Of a DNA stretch of 23,719 nt, positions 7,380 to 15,105 are shown one piece after another. The notes beneath the pieces are model-generated. The model ran no database searches. It saw only the letters and a program-made list of their open reading frames with translations, and was not told the origin of the DNA. Position 1 is the stretch's first letter; each line of letters opens with the position of its first letter. The stretch covers positions 1-23,719 of the forward strand of contig DATDCY010000223.1 of NCBI GenBank assembly GCA_036524115.1. Reading direction: 5' to 3'. Both the position numbers and the translations under genes were made by a program. The stretch comes from a bacterium. Its GTDB lineage: Bacteria > JAUVQV01 > DATDCY01.

Positions 7380-7408
7380 TTGTCCCGACGGGGGGCGCGG
7401 CCTAGATT
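7380..7408 (+). promoter_or_regulatory. Candidate promoter of the flavoredoxin gene
   Basis: TTGTCC (7380-7385), a 17-nt spacer and TAGATT (7403-7408) each match four of six consensus bases. The start would be near 7415, about 45 nt ahead of the ATG. Confidence 0.4.
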
Positions 7409-7459
7409 AGATGCGCGCCGCGTTCCCCGCGGCGGGGAAACCGCACAAGGAGGAGCCGC

Positions 7460-8038
7460 ATGAAGAAGTCGCTCGGAGCGAAGACCATTCTCTACCCGAC
7501 GCCCGTGATGGTGGTCGGGACCTACGGCGCCGACGGCGCGGCCAACGTCATGACGGCGGCGTGGGGCGGCATCGCCTGCTCGCGGCCACCCTGCCTCGCG
7601 GTGTCGCTGCGGGCCGCCACCGCGTCCCACGGCAACATCATGGCGCGCAAGGCCTTCACGATCAGCCTGCCCGATGAGACCCACGCCGCGCAGGCCGACT
7701 ACTTCGGTCTCGTGTCGGGGAGGGACCAGGAGAAGCTGAAAGTCAGCGGCCTCACCGCGGTGCGCAGCGACCTCGTGGACGCCCCGTACGTCGGCGAGTT
7801 CCCGCTGGTGATCGAGTGCGCGGTGGTCGCGGTGCACGAACTGGGCCTGCACACGCAGTTCGTCGGGGAGATCAAGGACGTGAAGGCCGACGGCGCGCTG
7901 CTCGACGCCGAGGGCAGGGTGGACCTCGCCCGGCTGCGGCCCATCCTCTACGCGCCCGACCAGCAGGCGTACCACGCCGTCGGGGCGTTCGTCGGGAAGG
8001 CGTTCTCGCTGGGCAAGGGTCTCGCCGGCCGGTCCTGA
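7460..8038 (+). CDS. Flavoredoxin-like flavin reductase family protein
   Basis: A 192-residue cytoplasmic FMN-binding split-barrel protein of the flavin reductase / flavoredoxin family. Recognisable segments are MKKSLGAKTILYPTPVMVVG at the N-terminus, NVMTAAWGGIACSRPP (about 29-44), SLRAATASHGNI, the ADYFGLVSG region and the GLHTQFVGEI strand (about 128-140). This order closely follows the flavoredoxin of sulfate reducers such as Desulfovibrio, where the protein carries electrons to sulfur-oxyanion reduction; other relatives are FMN reductases. Length is normal. The ATG has a strong AAGGAGGAG site. It is transcribed alone and is probably controlled from the divergent region with the CRP-like site. 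A redox role is firm; the partner is unknown. Confidence 0.9.
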   Translation: MKKSLGAKTILYPTPVMVVGTYGADGAANVMTAAWGGIACSRPPCLAVSLRAATASHGNIMARKAFTISLPDETHAAQADYFGLVSGRDQEKLKVSGLTAVRSDLVDAPYVGEFPLVIECAVVAVHELGLHTQFVGEIKDVKADGALLDAEGRVDLARLRPILYAPDQQAYHAVGAFVGKAFSLGKGLAGRS

Positions 8039-8040
8039 CC

Positions 8041-8107
8041 GGGGAGCGCCGGCCGCTCCCCGAACCCGGTGTTTCGGCCCGGCGGGGGCCGCGGCCCCGG
8101 AACCGGG
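8041..8107. terminator. Two GC-rich hairpins between convergent genes
   Basis: GGGGAGCG-ccggc-CGCTCCCC (8041-8061) is a perfect 8-bp hairpin starting 2 nt after the flavoredoxin stop. A second dyad, CCCGGT (8065-8070) with ACCGGG (8102-8107), lies before the end of the convergent beta-propeller gene. Neither has a clear T-run, but placement suggests bidirectional termination. Confidence 0.45.
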
Positions 8108-8118
8108 GGCGGCTCTCG

Positions 8119-9126
8119 CTACCGTTGCACCTCGTAGACCCGGATCTCCGCCGCGTTGCCGTCCGCGCGGGGGAGCGCGACGTAGATGCGCGAACGGGCC
8201 GGGACGAAGAGCGACGTCCGGGCGCCCGGGCGCGTCGCGATGCTCCCGGCGGGCGCAAAGCCGCGCTCCGCGGTCTCCTCGAACGCCTGGAGGACGCCCG
8301 CGCCGCACGAAGCGTAGACACGCCGGCGGGCGCGATCGAAGAAGACGTCGTCGACATCGGCGGCGATCGGGAACGTGTGCAGCAGCGCGCCGTTTGCCGC
8401 ATCGAGCACCATGATCCCCGCCGGAGCGCGACACCCGATGAACAGACGTCCTCCGTCCTCGTCGAGGTCCATGGGGAAGTTTTCGCACGGGCCGGGAAGA
8501 CGCCACTCGGCGATGGCACGCCCTTGCTCCCGGTCGATGACCACGACCCTGTTGCCGGCCGGGACGTTGACGAACATTCTGCGTCCGCGCTTCTCCAGCT
8601 GGAACGATTCGGGATGGCCGGCCAGGGGGACGTCGGCGATGCGATGGAGACTCGAAGCATCGACGATCCCGATCCCGCCGCCCCCGTAGCCGACATAGAC
8701 GCGGTCCCGCGCGTCGTCGTAGCGAAGGTTGTCGGCATCGCCCGGGAACTGCAGCGACGTGACGGGGGCGAGGGTCCTTTCGTCGAAGAACCGGAGCGTT
8801 CCGTCGCCGCCGTTCGCCACCGCGAGCAGGCGCCGCGCGGCGACCGACAGCACACCCTGCGGCTCCCGCAGGCCGCGAACCGCGCCGACGCTTGCCCCGC
8901 GTGCGGTGTCGACGATGTCAACCGTGTTGCTGGCGAGCGCGGCCACGAAGAGGCGCCCCGTCGCCTCGTCCCACTCCAGATGATCGATGCGCCCCCGGGC
9001 ATCCGGGAGCGCAATGGCGCCGACCTGGCGCAACGGCACGAGTTCACCGGCGTCGACCGGCTGCAAGGGGAGGACGACCGCGGACAGCAGCAGGATGCCG
9101 GCTGTCGATCTGCCGAGAAGGTTCAT
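8119..9126 (-). CDS. Exported YncE-like beta-propeller protein
   Basis: A 335-residue secreted protein. Residues 1-27 are a Sec signal peptide with likely cleavage after VDA. The rest is repeated strands of the YVTN/YncE type: DEATGRLFVAA, LAVANGGDGTL, DDARDRVYVGYGGGGIGIVD, RRMFVNVPAGNRVVVID, GGRLFIGC and RRRVYASCGAG, about seven blades in all. Such propellers bind partners or ligands; no catalytic motif is seen. Four cysteines are present, including two in SCGAG and GPCEN. The ATG at 9126 has no good ribosome binding site and lies 35 nt after the transporter stop, so it probably depends on readthrough from the upstream genes. A periplasmic scaffold or sensor for the cytochrome/transporter pair is a guess from context. 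Confidence 0.82.
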   Translation of the reverse strand: MNLLGRSTAGILLLSAVVLPLQPVDAGELVPLRQVGAIALPDARGRIDHLEWDEATGRLFVAALASNTVDIVDTARGASVGAVRGLREPQGVLSVAARRLLAVANGGDGTLRFFDERTLAPVTSLQFPGDADNLRYDDARDRVYVGYGGGGIGIVDASSLHRIADVPLAGHPESFQLEKRGRRMFVNVPAGNRVVVIDREQGRAIAEWRLPGPCENFPMDLDEDGGRLFIGCRAPAGIMVLDAANGALLHTFPIAADVDDVFFDRARRRVYASCGAGVLQAFEETAERGFAPAGSIATRPGARTSLFVPARSRIYVALPRADGNAAEIRVYEVQR

Positions 9127-9161
9127 GGCCGGGTCGTCGTGCGGGCTCGGTGGTCCGATCG

Positions 9162-10313
9162 CTAGCGGCGCAGGACGATCCCGGCGATCGCCCCGGCCGC
9201 GACGACCGCCGGCTCGGGAACCCTGAACCGCAGCAGCAGGATGGCGCCGGCTGCCGCGATGACGGCCGTGGGCGCATCCACGATCGACCCCTGGCCCAGG
9301 ATGAGCGTCGCCGCCGCGATGGCGCCGGAGGCGGCCGAGGTCGCCCCCTTCACGAACCCGTGCAGCACGGGGTGGTGCCGCCAGCGGATGATGTACCTGC
9401 CGATGAAGAGCACGAAGAGGTACACGGGGAGGAAGACGCCCGCCGCGGCCACGAGCGAGCCCCGGAGCCCGGCCACGAGGTACCCGACGAACGCAGCGGT
9501 GATGACCACCGGCCCGGGCGTGATGATACCGACCGCGACCGCATCGAGGAACTGGCGCTCGTCCAGCCAGCGGTGCTCCACGACGACCCCGTGGTGCAGG
9601 AACGGCACGATGGCCAGCCCGCTCCCGAAGGTGAAGGCGCCTGCCTTGAGGAAGAAGGCGCCCACCGCGAGCAGGATGGGCAGGTGGACGCCGGCGCCGC
9701 CCACGATCGGCGCGATCGCGAGCGGGAGGGCGGCGCCGTTCCGCGCCGGAGGCGAGTGGATCACGATCCCGAGCAGGCCGGCCGCGAGGAAGAGCAGGGC
9801 GATCTCGGCGCGCGTGACGAGCGTGACGACCGCGGCGGCGACGAACACGAGCCACATCCGCCAGTCGCCGCCGACGGTCGTCCTGGCGAGGCGCGTCGCC
9901 GAGATGGCGACGATGGCGATCACCATGGGGCCGATGCCGTAGAAGAGAGCCTGGACGAGGGACAGCCCGTGGTAGGCGACGTACAGCGCCGAGACGGCCA
10001 GCACGATGAGGTACGTCGGGAGGATGAAGGCGATGCCGACCAGGGAGGCGCCAAGCGCGCCGTGCCGGAGGTAGCCGATCCACATCGCGAGCTGCGCCGC
10101 GAGCGGGCCGGGCATCATCTGCGAGAACGCCAGCCCCTGGACGTACTCCTCCTCGGTGATCCAGCGCCGGGGCACGAGGTCGCGCTGCATGGAGCCGGCC
10201 AGGGCGATCGGCCCGCCGAAGCCGAGCGCCCCGAGCCGGAGGAAGTACCGCACCAGCTGCCAGAGGCCGACGGGCGCGGCCTCCGGAACGCGATCGGGGA
10301 GGCTCATCGCCAC
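9162..10313 (-). CDS. chrA: Chromate transporter family protein ChrA, two-domain form
   Basis: A 383-residue polytopic membrane protein of the CHR family; characterised members export chromate from the cytoplasm. It has two homologous halves: the first holds GALGFGGPIALAG (about 28-40) and QMMPGPLAAQLAMWIGY (about 65-81); the second holds AFTFGSGLAIVPFL (about 222-235) and ITPGPVVITAAFVGY (about 262-276). About ten hydrophobic segments and the length are typical of long-chain ChrA. The GTG at 10313 is used because AGGGAGG lies upstream (about 11 nt, slightly long); an ATG two codons later is an alternative. It sits between the cytochrome and propeller genes. ChrA homologues without chromate activity exist, so substrate is family-level inference. 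Confidence 0.9.
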   Translation of the reverse strand: MAMSLPDRVPEAAPVGLWQLVRYFLRLGALGFGGPIALAGSMQRDLVPRRWITEEEYVQGLAFSQMMPGPLAAQLAMWIGYLRHGALGASLVGIAFILPTYLIVLAVSALYVAYHGLSLVQALFYGIGPMVIAIVAISATRLARTTVGGDWRMWLVFVAAAVVTLVTRAEIALLFLAAGLLGIVIHSPPARNGAALPLAIAPIVGGAGVHLPILLAVGAFFLKAGAFTFGSGLAIVPFLHHGVVVEHRWLDERQFLDAVAVGIITPGPVVITAAFVGYLVAGLRGSLVAAAGVFLPVYLFVLFIGRYIIRWRHHPVLHGFVKGATSAASGAIAAATLILGQGSIVDAPTAVIAAAGAILLLRFRVPEPAVVAAGAIAGIVLRR

Positions 10314-10350
10314 TGCGCGGCGAGCCTCCCTGACCTCTGCGGCGTTGCGT

Positions 10351-11787
10351 CTAGAGCGACTTGAGATACTCGACGACGTCGCGCATCTCCTGGTCCGTCA
10401 GGCCCAGCGCGAAGCGGTCGTTGTAGCTGCCCACGACGTCGAGGAGCGTGCGGAAGCGACCGTCGTGGTAGAACCTGCCCGCGTTCGCCGGCTGCATGAA
10501 CAGGCCGCGCTCACGCACGAAGAGCCCGGCGAGGCCCATGGTCCTGTAGACGCCGTCGGGAGCCCGATCAGCCTGGAAGCTGTCGATGTTCATCTCGGCG
10601 GGGGTGTGGAGGTTCCAGCCCGGCTCGGTCCAGAGCGGCTCGACGTGGCAGGTGCCGCACTTCGCCTTCCCGCCGAAGAGCGCGTCGCCCCGCGCGGCGG
10701 CGTCGGGGTCGAAGTCCACCTTCGGCTTCGGTGCCGGCGCCGCCAGGGCCAACTGGTAGAGCTGGAGGTCGGGCAGCTTGGCCGTCACGCGGTCGGCGTC
10801 GGGGGACACCTGGATGTGCCCGAAGCCCGCCGCGGCGGCGATCGGGAACTTCGTCGCGTTGTCGAGCCGGGGATCGAAGAAGGTGCCGGTGCCGTGCATC
10901 TGGAGGATCGCCACGAAGGCGTTCCAGTACGGGACCGAGCCCCAGGCCCCGGTCCACGTGTGCTGATTGTGGCCGGCGAGCCCGAAGGCGTTGGGGATGA
11001 GCGTGGCGCCCGGGACGTTCGTCCCGGTGACGACCCCGTTGGTGACCTGCGACGGGTTGAACGCCTTGCCGTCGAGGAGCAGCTCCGCGTCGTACTTGCC
11101 CGGGCCCCAGCTGTTGAGCACCGCCCTGACGTCGGCCTCCGTGATCGCGGGGGCGGCGAGCTTGAGAAGGTTCACGACCGCGCTGAGATCGGGGGCGAGC
11201 GCGACAATGGCGCCGACGTTGAGGTCGTGGTTCGCCCAGCCGTCGAGACGGCGGCCGATCCCGGGGGCGAGCGAGTCGTCCACGGTCGAGTGGCACAGGG
11301 CGCACTGGACGCCCATGGACTTGAGGGTGCCGGCGTCATTGAAGAACCCCGTGAGACCGACCACCGCGTTCAGCTTGAGCAGGGCGAGGGTCGTCGCGGG
11401 GTCGTCGAGATTCACCGCCCCGCGCTTGAGCGCCTGGACCAGGTCGCGCGGCAGGGCGTTGACGTCGACCTTGAGCCCCACGGCCAGCGCGGTCTTCGGG
11501 CTGACGCCGGGGCCGACGCCGCCGAGCTGCGCGCCCTCGATGGCGAGGTGGAGCTTCAGCACGTCGCCCCAGAAGGCCTCGTCGCCGAAGGTGTCGAAGC
11601 GGAACGTCCGCTGCCCGTCGGCGATCATGTGCATGCCGCCCTTGATGGCCCGATTGGCGATCGGCAGCTTGAGGGCCGCCGGGTCCGGAATGCCCTTCCT
11701 TTGTCCGGCGCCGGCGCCGGCGACGCTGCCGAGCAGCAGGACAGCAGCCGCAAGCGCGAAGGTTCCACGTCTGTGTGTATGTCGCAT
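10351..11787 (-). CDS. Exported dihaem c-type cytochrome
   Basis: A 478-residue periplasmic protein with a Sec signal peptide (about residues 1-27, ending AGAGAG) and two c-type haem motifs: CALCH at 162-166 and CGTCH at 377-381. The region before the second haem resembles MauG/cytochrome c peroxidase-type C-terminal cytochrome domains (ARGDALFGGKAKCGTCH, then GRFYHDGRFRTLLDVVGSYN). The central part (HSTVDDSLAPGIG, DLNVGAIVALAP, AFGLAGHNQHTWTG) belongs to a family I recognise only as uncharacterised cytochromes. The ATG has AAGGAGG 8 nt upstream. It heads the cytochrome-chrA-propeller series with 37-nt and 35-nt gaps. Electron donor and acceptor are unknown; a role in chromate or other oxyanion handling is inferred only from the neighbour. 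Confidence 0.85.
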   Translation of the reverse strand: MRHTHRRGTFALAAAVLLLGSVAGAGAGQRKGIPDPAALKLPIANRAIKGGMHMIADGQRTFRFDTFGDEAFWGDVLKLHLAIEGAQLGGVGPGVSPKTALAVGLKVDVNALPRDLVQALKRGAVNLDDPATTLALLKLNAVVGLTGFFNDAGTLKSMGVQCALCHSTVDDSLAPGIGRRLDGWANHDLNVGAIVALAPDLSAVVNLLKLAAPAITEADVRAVLNSWGPGKYDAELLLDGKAFNPSQVTNGVVTGTNVPGATLIPNAFGLAGHNQHTWTGAWGSVPYWNAFVAILQMHGTGTFFDPRLDNATKFPIAAAAGFGHIQVSPDADRVTAKLPDLQLYQLALAAPAPKPKVDFDPDAAARGDALFGGKAKCGTCHVEPLWTEPGWNLHTPAEMNIDSFQADRAPDGVYRTMGLAGLFVRERGLFMQPANAGRFYHDGRFRTLLDVVGSYNDRFALGLTDQEMRDVVEYLKSL

Positions 11788-11978
11788 TGTCCGACCCTCC
11801 TTGGGGTGTTCTCCCGATTTCGATTGAAGCCTGATCCACCAAATCTAGACCAGCGGGAGAAAGATCCCATGGGGGGAAGACACCATCTCGGCGGAACCTT
11901 CCGGTCCCCGGCGACGTCAAATCTCCGAAAGCAACCCGGAGGCGGCTGAGGAGTATTACCAGGCAGGAGGAAAGAGTC
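11788..11978. promoter_or_regulatory. Divergent intergenic region with an 8-bp inverted repeat
   Basis: The 191 nt separate the cytochrome and response-regulator starts and are less GC-rich than the genes. TTCTCCCG (11809-11816) and CGGGAGAA (11854-11861) are perfect inverted repeats 37 nt apart on the cytochrome side. TAGATT on the minus strand (11842-11847) could be a -10 for the cytochrome gene, but no good -35 is seen. No promoter for the response regulator could be assigned with confidence. Confidence 0.35.
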
Positions 11979-12863
11979 ATGGCACCGCGCGAGACGGCGA
12001 CCCGGGCAAGGGTGCTCCTGGTGGAAGACGAGGAGCTGCTGCGCTGGTCGATCGAGCGCTACCTCTCGGGCCATGGGTGCCTCGTCGAATCGGCCCGCGA
12101 GGGCGGCGCGGCCATGCGCATGCTCGCCGCCGCGACGTATGACGTGGTGATCACCGACCTGGCGGTCGGCGGTCCCGACGGCTTGACGATCGCTGCCGAG
12201 GCCCGCCGCCTGCACGCCGAGACGCAGGTCATCGTCATCACCGGCTGCGGCTCCAAGGACACCGTGCTCACGGCGCTGCGGCAGGGGGTGGCCGACTACC
12301 TGGAGAAGCCGTTCGACCTCGAGTTGCTGCTGGTCACCGTCGAGCGGGCGCTGGAGAAGACGGAGATCCTGCGGGAACTGGTGCAGCTCTCGCGCACCGA
12401 CGGCCTCACCGGCCTCTACAACCAGCGTCACTGCTATGCGGTTCTGGAGGCGGAGATCGGCCGTGCCCGCCGCCAGGGCCACCCGCTGGCGCTGCTGCTC
12501 GTGGACGTCGACGACTTCAAACACTACAACGACCAGTATGGGCACCTCGCCGGCGACGCCGCGCTCATCCGTGTCGCGGCGGCCCTGAGGAAGGCCTGCC
12601 GCCGCGAGGTCGACAGCGCTTTTCGCTACGGCGGGGACGAGTTCGTGGTGCTGCTTCCCGAGGCCGACGGTGTGGTCGCCGCCGGCGTCGTGTCGCGGCT
12701 GAAAGCCCTCGTCCGCGAGGAGGGGCTGTCGCTTTCGGTGTCCGTGGGTCTCGCTTCCCTGCGGGACGGCGTCGATCTGCAGGGCCTGATCCGCGAGGCG
12801 GACCAGGCGATGTACCGGGACAAGGCGCGGGCCTCCGCCGACGGCCTGCGCCGCGCGGTGTGA
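11979..12863 (+). CDS. Response regulator with GGDEF diguanylate cyclase domain
   Basis: A 294-residue cytoplasmic response regulator that would make c-di-GMP from two GTP. The receiver domain (about 10-125) has the acidic pair Glu16-Asp17, phospho-acceptor Asp60 (VITDLAV) and Lys109 (EKPF). After a short helical linker, the GGDEF domain (about 135-290) has LTGLYNQR, DVDDFKHYND and the intact active site GGDEF at 218-222. An RxxD inhibitory site (Arg209-Asp212) sits exactly five residues before it, so product feedback is expected. The ATG has GGAGGAAAG upstream. No cognate histidine kinase is adjacent, so it is an orphan regulator here. It is divergent from the cytochrome gene. Together with the ComFB protein it suggests a local c-di-GMP output, which is inference. 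Confidence 0.93.
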   Translation: MAPRETATRARVLLVEDEELLRWSIERYLSGHGCLVESAREGGAAMRMLAAATYDVVITDLAVGGPDGLTIAAEARRLHAETQVIVITGCGSKDTVLTALRQGVADYLEKPFDLELLLVTVERALEKTEILRELVQLSRTDGLTGLYNQRHCYAVLEAEIGRARRQGHPLALLLVDVDDFKHYNDQYGHLAGDAALIRVAAALRKACRREVDSAFRYGGDEFVVLLPEADGVVAAGVVSRLKALVREEGLSLSVSVGLASLRDGVDLQGLIREADQAMYRDKARASADGLRRAV

Positions 12864-12888
12864 CCCGGGTCCGCCGCGCCTGTTCGAT

Positions 12889-13590
12889 CTACCCGCCTGC
12901 CAGCTCCCCGAGGCGCAGCGCGATCTGCGGTCCCCGGCCGCCGTCCTCGTGCTTGATGAAGACGAACGCGCTCTTCCACTTCTGCGCCCGGATTCGCCCG
13001 GCCCACTGTGAGAGCTCGGCGTCCGTGTAGTCGGCCCGGCGCAGCCGCAGGTAGCCCCAGGGCGCCGTGGCGAGGATCCCCTCCGCCGGGTGCTCGTCCG
13101 TGTCGGCGACGCAGAGAGCGCATCCCTGCGAGCGCAGCAGCTCGGGAATGCCGTCCTCGAGCCACGACGGGTGGCGGAACTCGAAGGCGCACGCCGGCGC
13201 GCCGGGGATGCGCGCGAGGAAGTCCTCCAGCGCCGGCCGGTCCGCGGGGAAGTTCGCCGGGAGCTGGAAGAGCACCGGCCCGAGCCGCGGGCCCAGCGTC
13301 GAGAGCGTGCCGAAGAGGCGGTCGACCTCCTCGCCGACGTGCCGAAGGCGCTTGAAGTGGGTGATGACCTGCGGCGCCTTGAAGGCGAAGCGAAAGCCCT
13401 TGGGCACCTGCGCCGCCCAGCCCTCGAGCAGCCGCGTGGTCGGCATGCGGTAGAAGGTGTTGTTGATCTCCACCGCGCCGAGGCGCCGCGCGTACGAGCG
13501 CAGCATGTCCCCGGGCGCGATCTTCTCCGGGTAGAAGCTCCCCTGCCACTCCTTGTACGCGAAGCCACTGGTGCCAATGTGGATCTTCAC
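12889..13590 (-). CDS. DUF72 family protein (YecE-like)
   Basis: A 233-residue cytoplasmic protein of the DUF72 family, a TIM-barrel-like fold of unknown biochemical function. Hallmarks are IHIGTSGFAYKEW at the N-terminus, FYPEKI, VEINNTFYRMPT (about 40-52), RFAFKAP, LFQLPANF and AFEFRHPSW (about 133-141). The start is GTG at 13590, with GGAGGTGA about 8 nt upstream. The start overlaps the stop of the ligase gene (GTGA), so it is the last gene of the end-joining operon and is probably translationally coupled to ligD. DUF72 genes often neighbour repair genes, and some relatives have been suggested to act on nucleic acids, but no activity can be assigned. Confidence 0.9.
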   Translation of the reverse strand: MKIHIGTSGFAYKEWQGSFYPEKIAPGDMLRSYARRLGAVEINNTFYRMPTTRLLEGWAAQVPKGFRFAFKAPQVITHFKRLRHVGEEVDRLFGTLSTLGPRLGPVLFQLPANFPADRPALEDFLARIPGAPACAFEFRHPSWLEDGIPELLRSQGCALCVADTDEHPAEGILATAPWGYLRLRRADYTDAELSQWAGRIRAQKWKSAFVFIKHEDGGRGPQIALRLGELAGG

Positions 13591-15083
13591 GGCGTTTCAC
13601 CTCCTCGCGCGCGGCGTGTCGCGGGCCGTTCGACGACAACCTCGCGCGGCGCCTTGTCCTCGCGCAGCCGCAGGAAGACGGGCTGGCGCATCACGCCGTC
13701 CGCGGTCCACTCGGCAAAGACGACCTCGCAGACCAGCTCCGGTTTCACCCACGTGACGGGGGCGGCCACGTCCGGCGCCGCTGCAAACGGGCTGCGCTTC
13801 CGGATGAGCGGCTCGAGCCGCCTGCGCAGGTTGGCGAGCCCCTTTGCGTCGAGCCCGCCGCCGACGTTGCCGATGTAGGTCAGCCCGCCTTCCGCGAACG
13901 CGCCGAGGACGAGGGCGCCGAAGTGCCTGCGCGCGCCCCGCGGCGCGGTGAACCCGGCGATCACCGCCTCCTGCGTGAGCCGCGTCTTCACCTTGAGCCA
14001 CTGGCTGCTCCTCGTCCCCGGGCGGTAGGGGCTCTGCGCGTGCTTGGCCATGATCCCCTCGAGACCCTGCGTGCGGACGGCGTCGAAGAAGAGCCGGCCC
14101 TCGCCGCGGACGTGCTCGCTGAACCGGACCAGCGGCGAGCGCGGCAGGATCCCTTCGAGAATCTCCTTGCGCCGGACCAGCGGCAGGCCCGTCAGGTCGC
14201 GCCCCTCGAAGTAGGGCAGATCGAAGACGTAGTAGACGAGGTGGCCCGCGCGTGAGGAGCGGCGGTTCTGCAGCAGTTGGAAGTCCGGCCGGCCGCGCGC
14301 GTCGAGGACGACGATCTCCCCGTCGAGAACGGCGTCGCCCCCGATCTTTTCCAGGGCCTCGGCGATGGCGGGGAACCGTGCGTTGAGCGGCAGGAGGTTG
14401 CGGGAGCGCAGCACAACCCTGCCGCGCTCGACCTCCGCGACCGCCCGGTAGCCGTCCCATTTCACCTCGAAGAGCCAGTCCGGGTCGTCGAACGGCTTGT
14501 CGGCGGTCGCTGCCAGCATCGGCCTCATGCGCCGCGGCAGCGGGGCGGGCGGCGCGCCCTCCAGCGCCGGCGCCGCGAAGCGGTCCCGCTTCTTGATCAG
14601 GAGCCAGGATGTGTCGTCCTTCGCGGTCTTCACCAGGGCGAACTCCCCGCGGAGCTTCTCGCCCTCGAGGACGAACTTCAGGTCCCCCTTGCGCAGCCCC
14701 GCGGCCAGGGCGCGCTCGCCGTCCGCGCCGGTCGCGGCCTCCGGGTGGCGGTAGGTGCCGCGGTCCCAGATGGCGACGCTTCCCGCGCCGTAGTTGCCCT
14801 TCGGGATGATCCCCTCGAAGTCCCCGTACTCCAGCGGGTGGTCCTCCACCATGACCGCCAGCCTCCGGACCTTCGGGTCCAGCGAGGGGCCCTTCGGCAC
14901 GGCCCAGCTCTTGAGCACGCCGCCGAGCTCGAGCCGCAGGTCGTAGTGCAGCGCCCGCGCGGCGTGCTTCTGCACGACGAAGGCGAGGCGTTTCCCGGGG
15001 CGCCCCCCGCGGCCGGGGGGCGGCTCGGGGGTCCTCCCGAACCGGCGCTTCGCCTCGTAGGCCTTGAGGGGACTGCGGGTCAT
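13587..15083 (-). CDS. ligD: LigD phosphoesterase-ligase (PE-LIG, no polymerase domain)
   Basis: A 498-residue DNA end-joining ligase. The N-terminal 3'-phosphoesterase domain (about 30-180) carries His40, His46 and Asp48 (HYDLRLE) and EYGDFEGIIPKGNYGAG; in family members it trims 3' phosphates and ribonucleotides. The ATP-dependent ligase domain (about 190-400) has adenylated Lys208 in motif I KWDGYR, then RSRN, LDGEIV, a YYVFDLPYF segment, EGIMAKH and WLKVK. An OB-fold domain follows to residue 480. The polymerase domain of full LigD is absent but encoded by the preceding gene, 22 nt upstream. The ATG has GGAGGAGGGG upstream. The stop overlaps the DUF72 start. It joins broken ends held by Ku. 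Confidence 0.96.
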   Translation of the reverse strand: MTRSPLKAYEAKRRFGRTPEPPPGRGGRPGKRLAFVVQKHAARALHYDLRLELGGVLKSWAVPKGPSLDPKVRRLAVMVEDHPLEYGDFEGIIPKGNYGAGSVAIWDRGTYRHPEAATGADGERALAAGLRKGDLKFVLEGEKLRGEFALVKTAKDDTSWLLIKKRDRFAAPALEGAPPAPLPRRMRPMLAATADKPFDDPDWLFEVKWDGYRAVAEVERGRVVLRSRNLLPLNARFPAIAEALEKIGGDAVLDGEIVVLDARGRPDFQLLQNRRSSRAGHLVYYVFDLPYFEGRDLTGLPLVRRKEILEGILPRSPLVRFSEHVRGEGRLFFDAVRTQGLEGIMAKHAQSPYRPGTRSSQWLKVKTRLTQEAVIAGFTAPRGARRHFGALVLGAFAEGGLTYIGNVGGGLDAKGLANLRRRLEPLIRKRSPFAAAPDVAAPVTWVKPELVCEVVFAEWTADGVMRQPVFLRLREDKAPREVVVERPATRRARGGETP

Positions 15084-15105
15084 GGGCGCCCCTCCTCCGC
15101 GCGCG

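Noticed and set aside
8892-10364. 490-codon plus-strand open frame opposite chrA
   Set aside because: Composition (Asp/Arg/Glu/Gly repeats) is typical of antisense GC-rich shadows; the transporter on the other strand is unambiguous.
10156-11949. 597-codon plus-strand open frame opposite the cytochrome
   Set aside because: No recognisable domain, no ribosome binding site, and the antisense gene has a signal peptide and two haem motifs.
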